A DNA stretch of 15,372 nucleotides from Phoronis ovalis (lineage: Eukaryota > Phoronida > Phoronidae), in NCBI GenBank assembly GCA_028565635.1, contig JAOXYB010027911.1, positions 1 to 15,372 of the forward strand, given 5' to 3'. A program made the translations under genes and the position numbers. Below, one piece after another: positions 1 to 11,800 of this stretch; position 1 is the first letter of the stretch; the number at the start of each line of letters is the position of its first letter. The notes beneath the pieces are model-generated. The model ran no database searches. It was not told where the DNA came from and saw only the letters and a list, made by a program, of their open reading frames with translations.

Positions 1-742
1 CTGTTTAAGGTTTGCCAGCCAGCCAGACTCGTCTGGGGAACAGATATTATGGAGAACAGACTCGATTGGTGCTTCCGATTATTCCTAGTCCTGCAAGTGT
101 TGTATATAGGTGTATTATGATTTGCATTACTGTCCATAGCTGTGTTGGGTCCACTTTATTATGTAACTTAAGCACTGAGTTGACTAGATTAGTATGTAAA
201 TCGAGTAGAGTTGTGTAGGCATCACAACAAAAGAGTGAGTTGAAGTAAAGCCTAAGGAGAGCCGAAGGAGAGCCGAAGGAGAGGTCAGTTTAGATTTGGT
301 GCTACTTGTGTTTTTATGTAGAGAAGTTACAAGTGTGATAACAGAGGACTGAACTTTTTGGTGATCTAATATATAAAGTATATAAGGTATCCTAACAATA
401 TGTAATTTTACCAAGAAAGAATAGTATTTGTATGAAGGACTTTATGGAAAGTGCTGCACCGTGGACTGGGTGTAAGAACAGCAGAGTCAATCAACACTAT
501 GGTTAGGGATGAAAGTTCCAGCGATTTTATCCAGAATCAGAGCGTGTAATACAAGATGGTTGTTGTGCAGTGATAACAGGCAAGGCGAGTTTGAAAGTGA
601 ATGAAGTGTGGACATTGAAAGACTTTAATAGATTGTTGGCACTAAGTACTGTACTTCAGTTTTATGTTTTAATTGTGCTCATATTTTAGTGTAATATATT
701 GATGAAAAAGGAAAAATACTAAAAAACAATGAACTCGTTACA
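1..742. other. No gene seen; short repeats only
   Basis: No open frame here shows family similarity or splice-supported coding character. A perfect 14-base palindrome CCAGACTCGTCTGG lies at 23-36, and an 11-bp triplication at 250-282. The stretch is less AT-rich than the DNA that follows. It could belong to an untranslated exon or an old repeat, but nothing decides this. Confidence 0.4.
250..282 (+). repeat. 11-bp tandem repeat, three units
   Basis: Three head-to-tail copies of GCCGAAGGAGA are seen, the first with a T in place of the second-codon G (GCCTAAGGAGA). The array is short and not obviously functional. Confidence 0.85.
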
Positions 743-1094
743 GCAAGCATGACCCTACTATGGACAGCCTAGGCCTACGGCTTGTCTGTAGGGTCATGAC
801 CGTTTCGTATCTCAGACCAGCCGAAGTTCTACTAGCCTTCACGCATGCGCAATAGCATAATATCCATACCATGGAGTGCATTTTAGATTTTATGCTGATG
901 TGCTGTTGAATCTTTAAGTTATATCTGGATACGGTGGTATAAGAAGCGGAGTAGTCGAGGAATAGGCAGAAGCAAAAATTTGTATTGAATTTATTAGGAA
1001 AGTAAATGTTTTCGAACTTCGGCTGGTCTGGTATACGAAACGGTCATGACCCTACAGACAAGCCGTAGGCTGTCCATAGTAGGGTCATGCTTGC
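743..1094. mobile_element. Fold-back / MITE-like element with long, nested inverted repeats
   Basis: The left arm (743-829) and right arm (1014-1094) are near-perfect reverse complements over about 81 bases. The left arm has six extra bases (aggcct-type insertion near 771) and there is a two-base difference near 811. Each arm also contains its own hairpin: CATGACCCTAC at 749-759 pairs with GTAGGGTCATG at 788-798, and the right arm mirrors this. The 184-base centre has no open frame, so the element is non-autonomous. No clear target-site duplication was found. The right flank continues with AGGACTACA, which also ends the related element at 10459-10704. Confidence 0.85.
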
Positions 1095-1213
1095 AGGACT
1101 ACATTATTCCCGGGAATACGCATTGGAACCTAGCTAAGTGAGTTCACTTACTATAGTGCTTACAGCAGTATTATATGTATAACCAACTGCAGTGAAAAGG
1201 ATTAAAAACATTC

Positions 1214-1373
1214 TCAATGCATTTTGGGTATTAAAAAAAATGTAAAAAAATTGTCTCAATTAATGCACTTTAGGATGTCAAATTTTAAAAATTGGAAAAC
1301 GCATTAAGGGGCTTTTTCACAAACCCATTCACAAACATGGGTACCATTATTCCCTTGAGTCGGACCCCCGGGG
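1214..1373. repeat. Decayed copy of the minisatellite-bearing repeat found at 7652-7890
   Basis: Three degenerate units containing AATGCATTTTGGG, AATGCACTTTAGG and AACGCATTAAGGGG are spaced roughly 35-45 bases apart. They are followed by ACATGGGTACC and a CCCCCGGGG block. The same order (units with TTCGTTAGGGGCTTTTTT, then ACATGGGTACC, then CCCCTGGGAT) occurs at 7820-7890 in the same orientation. The short minus-strand open frame across this region is a by-product of the repeat. Confidence 0.6.
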
Positions 1374-4300
1374 TAGGTATATATGATTGACTTGCATTTT
1401 GGTGCTCCAAAAAGACCACGCCAAGATTATAAAGGCTAAAAAACATTGAAACTTGTACCTTGGGGCACACCTGAAATGATACTTTTGCTTGAAGATACTT
1501 GGCTGTTTAAAGCATCTGTTACTCGTGCATTCAAGGTAGCTTTCTAATTTGCTTGAGTAATATTCTGCCGATTCTATGAAATTCCAATTTCGTCAACAGT
1601 CCATGATGCTAATCTCTGTCAAATGTCCTGCTTATGTCCAGAGCTATCACATGCATTAATAAGGACTGTCAAGGCTTAAAAATATACTATGACAATTTAC
1701 AGTGTAACAGTGATTTAATATAAAGTTGCACTATAAAATCTCAGATTGACTTTGATTGAGTAAGCTAATTGTCAGTTGTAGTAGATTAGTGCTTATAACA
1801 ACATCTGAAGAGCGGTACTCAGAGTACTCCAGGGAGAATTTTTAGTGTGGGGCAGTGATCGTACCTATAGACAAACGATCTGTTGAAAAGTACAGAATAG
1901 TGCTGTAGTAATGCGTAGTACAACGTTATTCATCAGATTCCATTCATGCCTTGTAGTAACCTTGACCTTGTACACATAAGTATGTAGGCATGTGATTGGT
2001 TGTTTACATTGTGTATTGTCCCATGAGCATTCAGTTAATAAACCTCTTCGACTGATTAAAACAAATAGGTCTAATTTTTCATGGAAAACATCTCATAAAA
2101 CATATAAACAGTATTTTGAACATTGATATAAATTCTTCATGTTAAAAATCGCTCTGGATCATGTGTTTAAACATATACATGTAACCAAACTCTGTTAGTA
2201 CTTTGTAAAAAAATAAAGACAAATCCGACTAATCAAGTCTGATGCATAATCCGTCACTATAATTCCAAATATCAGCTATCATAAATTATTTACCAGTAAG
2301 ACTCTAAATGTACTAACTAGCAAGTGGTTAATATTAATAAATCAGGTCGTTATAGTGATTATCTCTAAATCAACCCTATCGCCAACTAAGACAAACATGG
2401 AAGAATAGATGAAATGGTGTTGTCACTGAAGTTTCGGTCGAGTCCAATAAAACTTTAGTGTTTGAGAGTGTTGAGACCCTTTATAACTCCATAACTTTAT
2501 AACTATAATGATAAAAAAATTACCCATTAATGTCTTCATTAGTCTATGCGTAATCAGTTTGCCTTGCAGGAATCCCACATTGGAAAATATCATTGCAGTT
2601 AAACGTGAAGCACATATGTGACAGCTAAAACGGTTAAATGTAGCCTTATTCTTATCCTTAAAAAATGGATTTGGTTTGCTTCTGATCGCATTATTATATT
2701 GGATTTGCTCCAGGACAGTGAAAGACATACCTTTTTTTTGAAAATCCTCTGCCCAGTAGTTGTGTACCCAATACTAGAGACTTATTAATGATATTACCCC
2801 CAAAAAATAATCAAAAATAGCCTCTGTGTTGGACACAAGACATTGTTTCTATAATTTAAAAATAAGGTATGATAAAAAATAGGGTACAGGGTAAATACAG
2901 GTCAAAGTACACGTCGGATATAATTTTGATCTCGATTACTGCCAACATGGCCGATTGGTGTATTAGGCCAGGTGACATAGATGGCTCTACAACTAAAGAA
3001 ACTACATCATATGATGGGCATCTGTCTGCACCAGCAGACCTCTTGTTTTCATTTGTAATATAGAAGTAGACATGAAAATAATTATTTATTATTTGAGCAA
3101 TTATAGAAAAAATTGGGAAAACCCTGCTTTTTTATTACTTAGCTGACTTATGACTCGTCTAATATTCCTATTCACATAAATTCAAATGTTTCAATGATAT
3201 ACCATATTTTATATTGCTCTGGATTATTATTTGCAATGGGGATGGCGATTATTGATTTTGTAACTCTTATGAGATCGCAATGCAGTAACTTTGTGCAGTA
3301 ATGTACCACCTTGCTCAGCGTTATCACTTCCAACTGTTCTCTGCATGGAAATCCCTGCTAAAGATATTATTGTTGATGATCTGAAATTTTGTTTTATGAG
3401 CCGAAAAAGTTATTAAAGTGAACTACTGTGGGTACCACTTATATTTACATAACATTTTGAAAGCCATCCCTTTAGATACATTTTAAATCTACAACATACA
3501 TAGTATGGGATATTTTTGATAAATGTTCGTTATATATAGTAGATTTAATTTATTTACTAAGTAATAAAGCAATACTAATACTAAACCAAACGTTATATAA
3601 AATACAGATACAAAAAAAGTGGGAAAACATAACCTATAATAATATGACATTATACATCAGATGTCGGGTCCTACTGACTCTTAGCTGTTTATTAATTAAA
3701 AAAAGTACCACATTCAAGTAAGACTGACATAACAGACAAGGAATGTTGGAAACAAAAGATGGGTAAATATATACAGACTTAAAATTATTAATTAAAGTAA
3801 ATAAAACCACTGCAATAATATTAAATAGCAGTCTATGCATATTAACAAAGATTTCCAGAGATTCGTGGTAGATTAGCATGTCGATTTGAATGAATACTCT
3901 TTGGTGTTCTTTTGTATCAGATTAAACATTTGCATGCAATAAAGAGTTCTTTCTAATTCCATACTGGAATTTGACTATAAGGAAAATAATGTAAAATTTA
4001 AATGTTTTAAAATTATATAGAAATATGCGTTAATTCATATCAGACATATACCATTATTAAGGCTAAGCTAGAGCCTCGTGACTGTTTTAAATAAAAATTC
4101 GTAAAACACTTTTTGCACACAAATTAAATATTTTCTGAAACTTCAAAATTCAGGCTATGTTATGGATGCATTTTCAGACTCGTCAGCGCAATTCACGAAA
4201 TTTAATCAGCGTTTATTGATACCTCATACAAATCATTAGGTACATCCCCTGGAAAACCTGGTGGATCAAAATTCGTGCTAACTATACGTTTTAGAAAAGT

Positions 4301-5690
4301 AAATTATGGTCTAATAATTTGTTTTGGAGCATTTTTAAATCGCAAAGTAATTTTGGTTATATAATGAATTTTAGTTTTTAGCAAATAAAAATGAATCATT
4401 TTTTAAACATTGATTAATAATTCAATATATAAAATATAATTATACTGAAACATAAAACAATCATAAAATTAGATGAAAAGCACGAACAGCTACTGACTGG
4501 ATATTCTAAGTGCTACATGGTTGTTCTTGCTTCTATACTGGTACCCTTAAGTTGCTTTAATAAACTCGTCCATATATTGGGTAATAGAATAAATCGGTAA
4601 TTCAATTTTTCACTATGGGGACAGAAAAGTGGGCGTATACCAACATGTTATCATCGCCAATCATAACTTCCATTTTAGATTTGATAGAAATTATATAGTT
4701 AATTTTAAAAAAACAAAAGCAAGAAAGTGGTGCCACAGAATTTTAAGCAATAAACGTACTGCCTTTTGTCGTATTCACTATGCAAAAATCTGAAAAATGA
4801 GTATTTTATTGTTAGCCTTAATCCAGGTTTGCGTGACCAGAGCTGACTTAGTTTGAAGGTGGAGTGCAGAGTTATGAATTTTTGTTTTCCAGAATGTGAT
4901 GTAGTTATTTCCTCACACCATTGATATACAAGAAAAAATATAAAAGTTTAAGAAAATCAGTAATTAAGTTCCAAGTTTTAATATAATATTAAAGAAGATA
5001 TATTATTATATACAAAAAAATAAACTAATTTTTGAGCCTCACAAATGTGCGCACACGGGAGAAAATATAAGTGGCCTCTGCATGGGAGAAAGTTTACTAG
5101 TTTGTTTTTGGGGTGTGTGGAATTTTAATTTTGGGTGTTTTATAATGTCGACATGTTGTACTTTTTGTTTGATTAAAGCAATAAAATCCCTATAATTATT
5201 ACAATTTTAGCTAATTAAATGAAAAGATAGACAAAAGTATACATATTTTGAAACTATACAAATTAAACTTTTTAAATCTGTAATTTATTTTTCTCCAAGT
5301 AGAGCATGTTACCTGCATGAATACCATTTTGGGTTAAAACGTTAAATTTTTTAAATGTAAAATTCAAAATAATATAAATCAGAAACCATAAAGCTATATA
5401 ATTGAAACTTTTTGCACAAATAATCTTTACATATGAGGGTTGTAAGACAATTTTTCAAAAGGAGGGTGCATTTGTAGTGTTTTTAGAATAAATCGTGTGC
5501 CATAGGCAGCTCATATGCCATGAAGCAGCATTGGGGAGAGTCCAAAAGGGATGTTTCCTCTCCGCTAATCAGAGTGGTGTCTGGGGCCTGCTTTTAAAAG
5601 GACACGTAAACTCTTGTAAGTGTTTAAAGTTTGGTTCTTAGCAGCAAAGCCCGTTCCAAATGTTTTATGTAATTTTCACTTTAATTGCAG
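1374..5690. other. AT-rich upstream region, no supportable gene
   Basis: I see no coding exon, tRNA or rRNA here. Open frames at 2423-2728 (minus), 2869-3063 (plus) and 3634-3879 (minus) have no recognisable domain, apart from a weak Cys-x2-Cys resemblance in the first. The stretch has many poly-A and poly-T runs. Since exon 1 of the ABCA gene is preceded by an acceptor-like site, the promoter and a 5' non-coding exon probably lie here or farther upstream, but no TATA box or initiator could be assigned with confidence. Confidence 0.5.
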
Positions 5691-5800
5691 GTATCAACAA
5701 CAGTGACATGCCTTATGCAAGTACTTATAAGCAACAGTTGAAGGCAATGCTATGGAGAAATTTGCTTTTAAAGAAAAGATTAAAATCATCTACTATACAG
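5691..5800 (+). CDS. ABCA exon 1 (first coding exon; coding from ATG 5708)
   Basis: The exon encodes residues 1-31, a basic amphipathic stretch ([17 protein letters not shown]) that matches the cytoplasmic N-terminus of ABCA proteins just before TM1. A pyrimidine-rich acceptor ending in ttaattgcag lies at 5690, and the donor gtattg follows 5800 in phase 0. The ATG at 5708 gives an N-terminus about three residues shorter than human ABCA5. The frame stays open upstream of it, so a start in an earlier exon, or at the in-frame ATG 5660 if this is an unspliced first exon, cannot be excluded. An in-frame stop at 5639 limits the unspliced version. Bases 5691-5707 are probably 5' UTR. Confidence 0.82.
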
Positions 5801-8800
5801 GTATTGAATAGTTAGACATTAATGTATTCCAATATCCGAGAGTGAAAAGCTATGTGCAACAACAAGTTTACCCATGTTAACCTTCATTGGTTAGAAAGTG
5901 GTAAATTCACACACTTTCTTACGGTACACAACCCAGTCCTATTCATCAATGCATGTAGGTTTTAATGTTGGCAGTCCTGATTACAGGCCGCATATTTGTT
6001 TGGGATTAAAACGTGAAATAACAAAGTGGGTACCAATTTCCTCTTGTATTTTTATGTGGGGATCGTTTACACGTGCACATTTCAACCGTACACGCATTAA
6101 ACTATACCTCTGCATTGAAATTTCTCTTGATTATCTTGTAGCTTAAGGGTATTCCTGAATATTGTACCTATCAAAGCCTATTTACCATGTACAGTTAGGT
6201 TATCTTTAGTCACATTTTATAACCATTACATCGTTTAGATGAAAATATTCTACACTTTTGAAATGATACATATGTTTTGATCTTGATACTGAGAAAAATA
6301 CATATATATATCCATGCCTGATAATTTGAGTAATTGCATTTTTTTAAAACAACTAGTTGTCCCGGTAGGGTGCTGTCAGTTCTGGTTGAAACCCATTATA
6401 TTATACATACTATTCATAGTATTATTGATATATGTTCAACAGCAAAGATAATGAAAACGGAACATATGCTTTCATATGACACCGGCATATGACACGGAAA
6501 CGGAAGGGACTTTTCCTTTATAGAAGTAAAAAGTGCACGTACAACAAGGCTAAAAAAAGATAGAAAAGAACCCACCAATGACGAGAGAAAGTCATGAAAG
6601 TGATACTGATATTGTGTCAGAAACCCCGGTAGCAGTGGAAACAGACATGGGTTATGAAATAAGTGTATGGTGATGACCCGTGGGGTAATGACGAGATAAT
6701 TTAAACCATGAAGGTTATAGAATCACAATTTTTAACCTGACACAAGACTAGGTCACCCAAAATTGTAAAGCAAATTTTTTGTTAAATTTGTATTATGCTA
6801 TTACGTTGCATGCAAAGACTTTATTTTGGAAAAGTAAATTTAATATTTATTTATTACGTTAGGACGTGATACGCAGTATGTCAGGAAGTATGTACAATGA
6901 TTTTGATGTTTTCGGTCCTGTTTTGGTGAAAAACGTCTTTCCACAGGGACAAACATTGGCTCAAAATTATGATAGACCTTTCTCATTATCATCCCTGCTG
7001 GATGAAGATCTGTTGTACTTCTTTTTACAACCCTCTACCCGACACGTATTCAGGGCAGTATTCCTTCTTTCCATCTACAATAAAACATAGTATCTATAAA
7101 GTACTTGATTGCATATACACAGTCAAGCAACAGAGATTGATTAACATCAGGATTAACATATTGTAATATTTATGATCACTTCTGCGGTTCTCGACACCGG
7201 CTTCAATGTTAATAGTGTCGGACCATGATATTCAATAAATACCAGGTTCAAATACGTTTACTGTAGAAAGGTAACAGGTAACAACCAGGACTGACAGCAC
7301 ACTACTAGGACGACTAGTTTATTTTTTGTAAAAAGTGCAATTACTCAAATTATCAGGCATGGATACATTCGTATTTTTCTCAGTATCAAGATCAAAGTAT
7401 ATTATTTCAAATGTGAAGCATACTTTCATCTAAACCAAGGTGACAGCTGTAAAATATGGCTAAAGATGACCTAATTGTACATGATAAATGGGTATGGGTA
7501 TGGGTAGGTACAATATTCACGAATACTCTTAAACTACGAGATAATCGAGAGATATTTCAACATTGAGACATAGTTTAATGCGTCTTAGGTCGCATGTTCC
7601 AACAAAATTTCGCGTGAAAGGGTATGTTATTCGAACCGCCGGCGCGTTGCGCGCTTAGGGTCTATTTTTTTTGCTAAAATCACGAAAAGGGGTGTTTTTT
7701 TTGGAGGTGTCACACTTCGTTAGGGGTGTTTTTTCCCAAAGTCAGGTCCTTAAGGGTGTATTTTTTCAAAAAACTCGCTTCCTTAGGGCTGTATTTTTTT
7801 TGGCAGAATTTCACTTCGTTAGGGGCTTTTTTGAAAAGCCATGTTGGAACATGGGTACCCACTTTTATATTGACTGCCTCCCCTGGGATTTAACTGCAAT
7901 ATGTTTTGAAAAGAAATTTATGCTTATGCTTTTGAAGTAAACATTAATATCTAAATTTGCTTTTTTTGTTTATAACTTGTAATATAGCCATAAGCAATAA
8001 GCTGATAAAATAAGCCATAAGCTGAGTGACAAATTATGGTTATATTTAAATGAATGTCTGAACTTAGAGAATGCTCTGCCTACTTTGTGATACTGCTCTG
8101 ATAACCTTTGCTAAGCTGATTTGTGAGAAGTAAATGTTGATTGAAATGTATGTTCCAGGAGTTTGTCTGGCCAATTTACTTTGTTGTGATACTTATAATA
8201 GTCAAATTGACTGCAACACCAGGAGAACAAGATGCCATCAAGAGTTTCCCTGCAAATAATTTATTTCAACCACAATGGATGCCAAGTGGTAATCAGTCTC
8301 TGCTAGTGCATAGTAATGGTGATGCAGATGTTGAGAGAATTGTTGATTATGTGTCAAGAGAACTGAATACAACACCTGAATATTTTACTGATGAGACAAA
8401 AATGGTTGAATTTTATAAGAATAACAGCAACTCTGTATTTGCTGGAATAATGTTTACCATCAATACTACAGAGCTAATGTTTAATTACTCAATCCGTGTA
8501 CCATATTCAAAGATTCCTAATTCAGTGCCATTTGAATTTGTAAACACAGGTATGAAACTTCGTTACCATTTAAAACTTGAATATTTGTGCATTTTCTACA
8601 TTGGAATTGTATGCCCGTATGAGCAAAATGTCTTCATCCTATTGATTTTCATTAGGTTGCAAAAGTTATAATATATTTTGTCAATTTGTTTTCATGATAA
8701 CGACTTTAAAACTGTGAACATGAGGGTCAAGAAATTCTTCACTTGTTGTTGACTTTTTTTCTCAATCAGATTAATTCTGAGCTTGGGAACATATATGAGC

Positions 8801-11800
8801 AGCGTTAACTAATATTACTGTATGTCCTGTCATAACTTAAAATGTTCATAAAAAAGGAAAATAGCAGTCCTACATCTTTAAGCTACATGACATGTATTGT
8901 TTTGTAACTTATGACTTTTGTGGTATTTTCATACTTTAGGAAGTTGTCGCAGTAAAGATGGACTGTATGGAAACTGTAAAGCCAATAAATACCTACTCGC
9001 AGGATTTGCCTCTTTACAAGCTACCTTGGACACTGCAATTTTAAAGGTACATGTTCACACTGTTCAACAGTTTGCAAATAATAGTTAATAAGAGATAGCT
9101 ATTTAGAAACATTTCAAGAAAAGTAGAAGATTATGTTGCTGATATTTAAAAACTTACTCCATCCCCACTTTAAGGTGTACTAGTATGTATTCATTGAGTT
9201 CATTTTGATGCAATAATCTGCTTGCTTACAGTAGAATTGATAATATTATTTTAATAATTTGTTTAAACATTTTTAGATCTTTGGAAACCAGAGTAGTTAC
9301 TCCCAACCTGGTATATCTGTCAGATTATTTCCAAAAGACACATATACTCCTGACTCTAGCTACATTCGTTACATAGCATCAATATATTTTGTGATGTCTT
9401 TCATGACATTTGTTAGTATATTACTGGCTATGATTGTTGGTGAAAAAGAAAGAAAAATAAAAGACAACATGAGAATGATGGGAATGTATGATTCGGTGTT
9501 TTGGTAAGTCATCATCAATATAGTAAACACGGATCTTGCCATTTGTTACGAACAGTGTTTTAATCATGTGACCTTGTTTTGTTAATATCTTCTTGTAGAT
9601 ATAATAATTGATAGTCTGTATCTATAATTTAATTTCTTGCTGCCATAAACCTGTGCATAAGTTCATTGAGACAAAGTATGTTAATTATTCTCGTGGTAAA
9701 TTTGTTAATTTATTTTTCAGGACTGCTTGGGGCATCATTTATTTCATAATAGCACTAATTATAGTATTCGTTGTAACAGTGATAGCATGGGCAGCCAACT
9801 TTTACACGAGGAGCAACATGTTTATCTTCTTCCTACTTATGTTTTTCTATTGTACCAGTGTAATTGCATTAGCTTTTATGCTGTCAACATTTTTCAATAA
9901 AGCCAAAGTTGCAGCAGCAGTTGGTTCATTGGCGCCAGTACTGACTAGTGCATTATACTTTCCAATTGCTCTTACAAAGACTTATGGAGCAGGGTTACCT
10001 ACGTCAACAATTCATCCAGCTGGACAATGGCTTTTGTGTTTGTTGTCTCCAGTAGCATTATCACTAGGCATTGATTGGGTAAGCTAACATTAGATACACA
10101 AGAAATACACAAAAAACTTTTTGTTACTAACTTTTCTCATAGTATTAAAAGAACATAATATTGTTTAGTTATTAACATCCTTGTAGTTTATTACTACACT
10201 AGGGATCACATCATTAATGCCTCGAAAACTTGATTCTTATCATTTGTACTAAAGAAACACAAATCATATTATGGACGGTGAATCTGATGCAGTATGATCT
10301 GTATTTGCCAACCAAATGTAGTCTACATGCATATACTGTTGCAAGGCTTGCAAAGGGACTAACATGCTAAGTATAAATTTGTATTCTGTCTAATGTCCAA
10401 TTTTTGAAAATTCATGACATGTCTGGAGTGAAATTGAAGCAAAATGCATCCATGTATTTAGTCCTGCATACATAACCCTACTATAAAGCCTATGGCTTTG
10501 TAGGATCAAGCATTTCTCCCACCTCAAAGTTGTCAGACTTTTGACTATCCTTCATGCATATGTAATAGCATATGATGACATGTGGTCTAAGAGCAGCAGA
10601 GGAATTCAGTATTACGTAATCAAGCTAGAAGTGTTTCCAAGTCCAATCACACTGAGACAGAAAAATGCATGACCAGCTGCAGTAGGGTCATATATGCAGG
10701 ACTACTGAAATTCCTATAGTATTTGCTTTCGTGCTGAAGGAAGTATTTTGTAGTTTCTGAATACTCCTTTTATATTTTCAGTCTATTATACTTGACTTTG
10801 CTTTGCCAGATGGGGCTAATTTTGGCGAGAATATGTATGTCGGAGACTTTCCAATGTATGCACCAATTGTAATGTTAGTAGTGGATACTATATTATATTT
10901 CACTCTGGCACTGTATTTTGACAAAGTTCTTCCAAGTAAGTAAAATTTGCTCTACAGAAGAAACCTACTTATTGTTATAAGCAAAGGCATAATTACGTGC
11001 TGTGCTTGTATTTAAATCCTAACTACATTCACACAAAACATTTCATTGATATTATACATGTAAGGAACGCTGCCTTCTGATGGGAAAATTGTATGGGTTT
11101 AAGGACCGTAACAGCCTGGGTAATTCATATGTGAATTGCATTAGCTTTATTGTGCACTGTGCTCCATTGTACCAGGTAAAAAAAGATTTTAGTTACCGAT
11201 TATCTTGGTAACAATCTACTGTTTTTGTCACCTTGACATGAATGCATTTGAACCCTGAAATATACAATTTATTTTTATTTGTTTCTATGCTTGTTACATT
11301 TTATATTATATTTGACATAAAACTTAGACATTCCCACCTTGAGTTATGGTTGCAAGTTATAAAGTGCTGTGTTCAAAATGAAATAACTATAATAATACAT
11401 ACCCTAAAAATTATGAAAAATGGAACATGTCGAGTACGATCTTAAAATCAAAATGGAATGATGTGATGCTGGTTTCAGCAACAAATAAAAGTTACATATT
11501 TCATAATAAGTTGTTATAACAGTTAAAAAATGTTAACTACACATTTAAATTTGGTACTTAACTTTAAACCAAAAATATTATCAGTTTTTTTTTGTTTTCT
11601 ATTGTTAAAAAATCATTATGTAAATTTAATATATTACCTCTAAGGTCAAGTTGTTATTTAATCACAGTGAAACTTCTCTGGGAGAAAGGCATGTGTAAAG
11701 TCTGGGAGAAAGGCATGCGGAAAGATGTTTTTATCATGGGTATGTGTATCAACTGGGGGGAACTGTCATTTAATGTGGTTACATTTATGTGCTTCCCAAT

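Larger units (their letters stand above)
5801..8158 (+). other. ABCA intron 1 (2358 bp), expanded by repeats
   Basis: This is the longest intron of the part seen. Most of it is a large fold-back element (6092-7583) and a tandem array with its tail (7652-7890). The rest is AT-rich, with a cluster of short ATAAGC repeats at 7986-8022. Exons 1 and 2 join in phase 0 with continuous family similarity, so no missing coding exon is expected in between. Confidence 0.85.

Noticed and set aside
12-218. Plus-strand open frame of 68 codons near the window start
   Set aside because: No domain, no splice support and low-complexity composition. Treated as chance.
1881-2063. LTR-like stretch with TG start, AATAAA-type signal near 2036 and ACA end
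   Set aside because: No paired LTR, primer-binding site or target duplication could be found, and such short signals are common in AT-rich DNA.
6866-7166. Two overlapping open frames in the centre of the fold-back element
   Set aside because: No recognisable transposase or other domain. The first lacks an ATG at its upstream limit, and the length is within chance for this composition.
7240-7260. GGTTCAAAT resembling a tRNA T-arm
   Set aside because: No matching acceptor stem, D-arm or anticodon arm can be drawn around it.
7671-7940. Open frame of 89 codons with repeated KGVFF units
   Set aside because: It is produced by the 33-bp tandem array inside intron 1. It lacks splice signals that would join it in phase to exons 1 and 2, and the ABCA family has no such insertion.
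8550-8671. Continuation of the exon 2 open frame beyond 8549
   Set aside because: The gtatga donor and the phase-matched exon 3 with family similarity show this part is intron.
9608-9720. Upstream part of the open frame that includes exon 5
   Set aside because: It precedes the tatttttcag acceptor and lacks similarity to ABCA proteins. It is intron 4 read in frame by chance.
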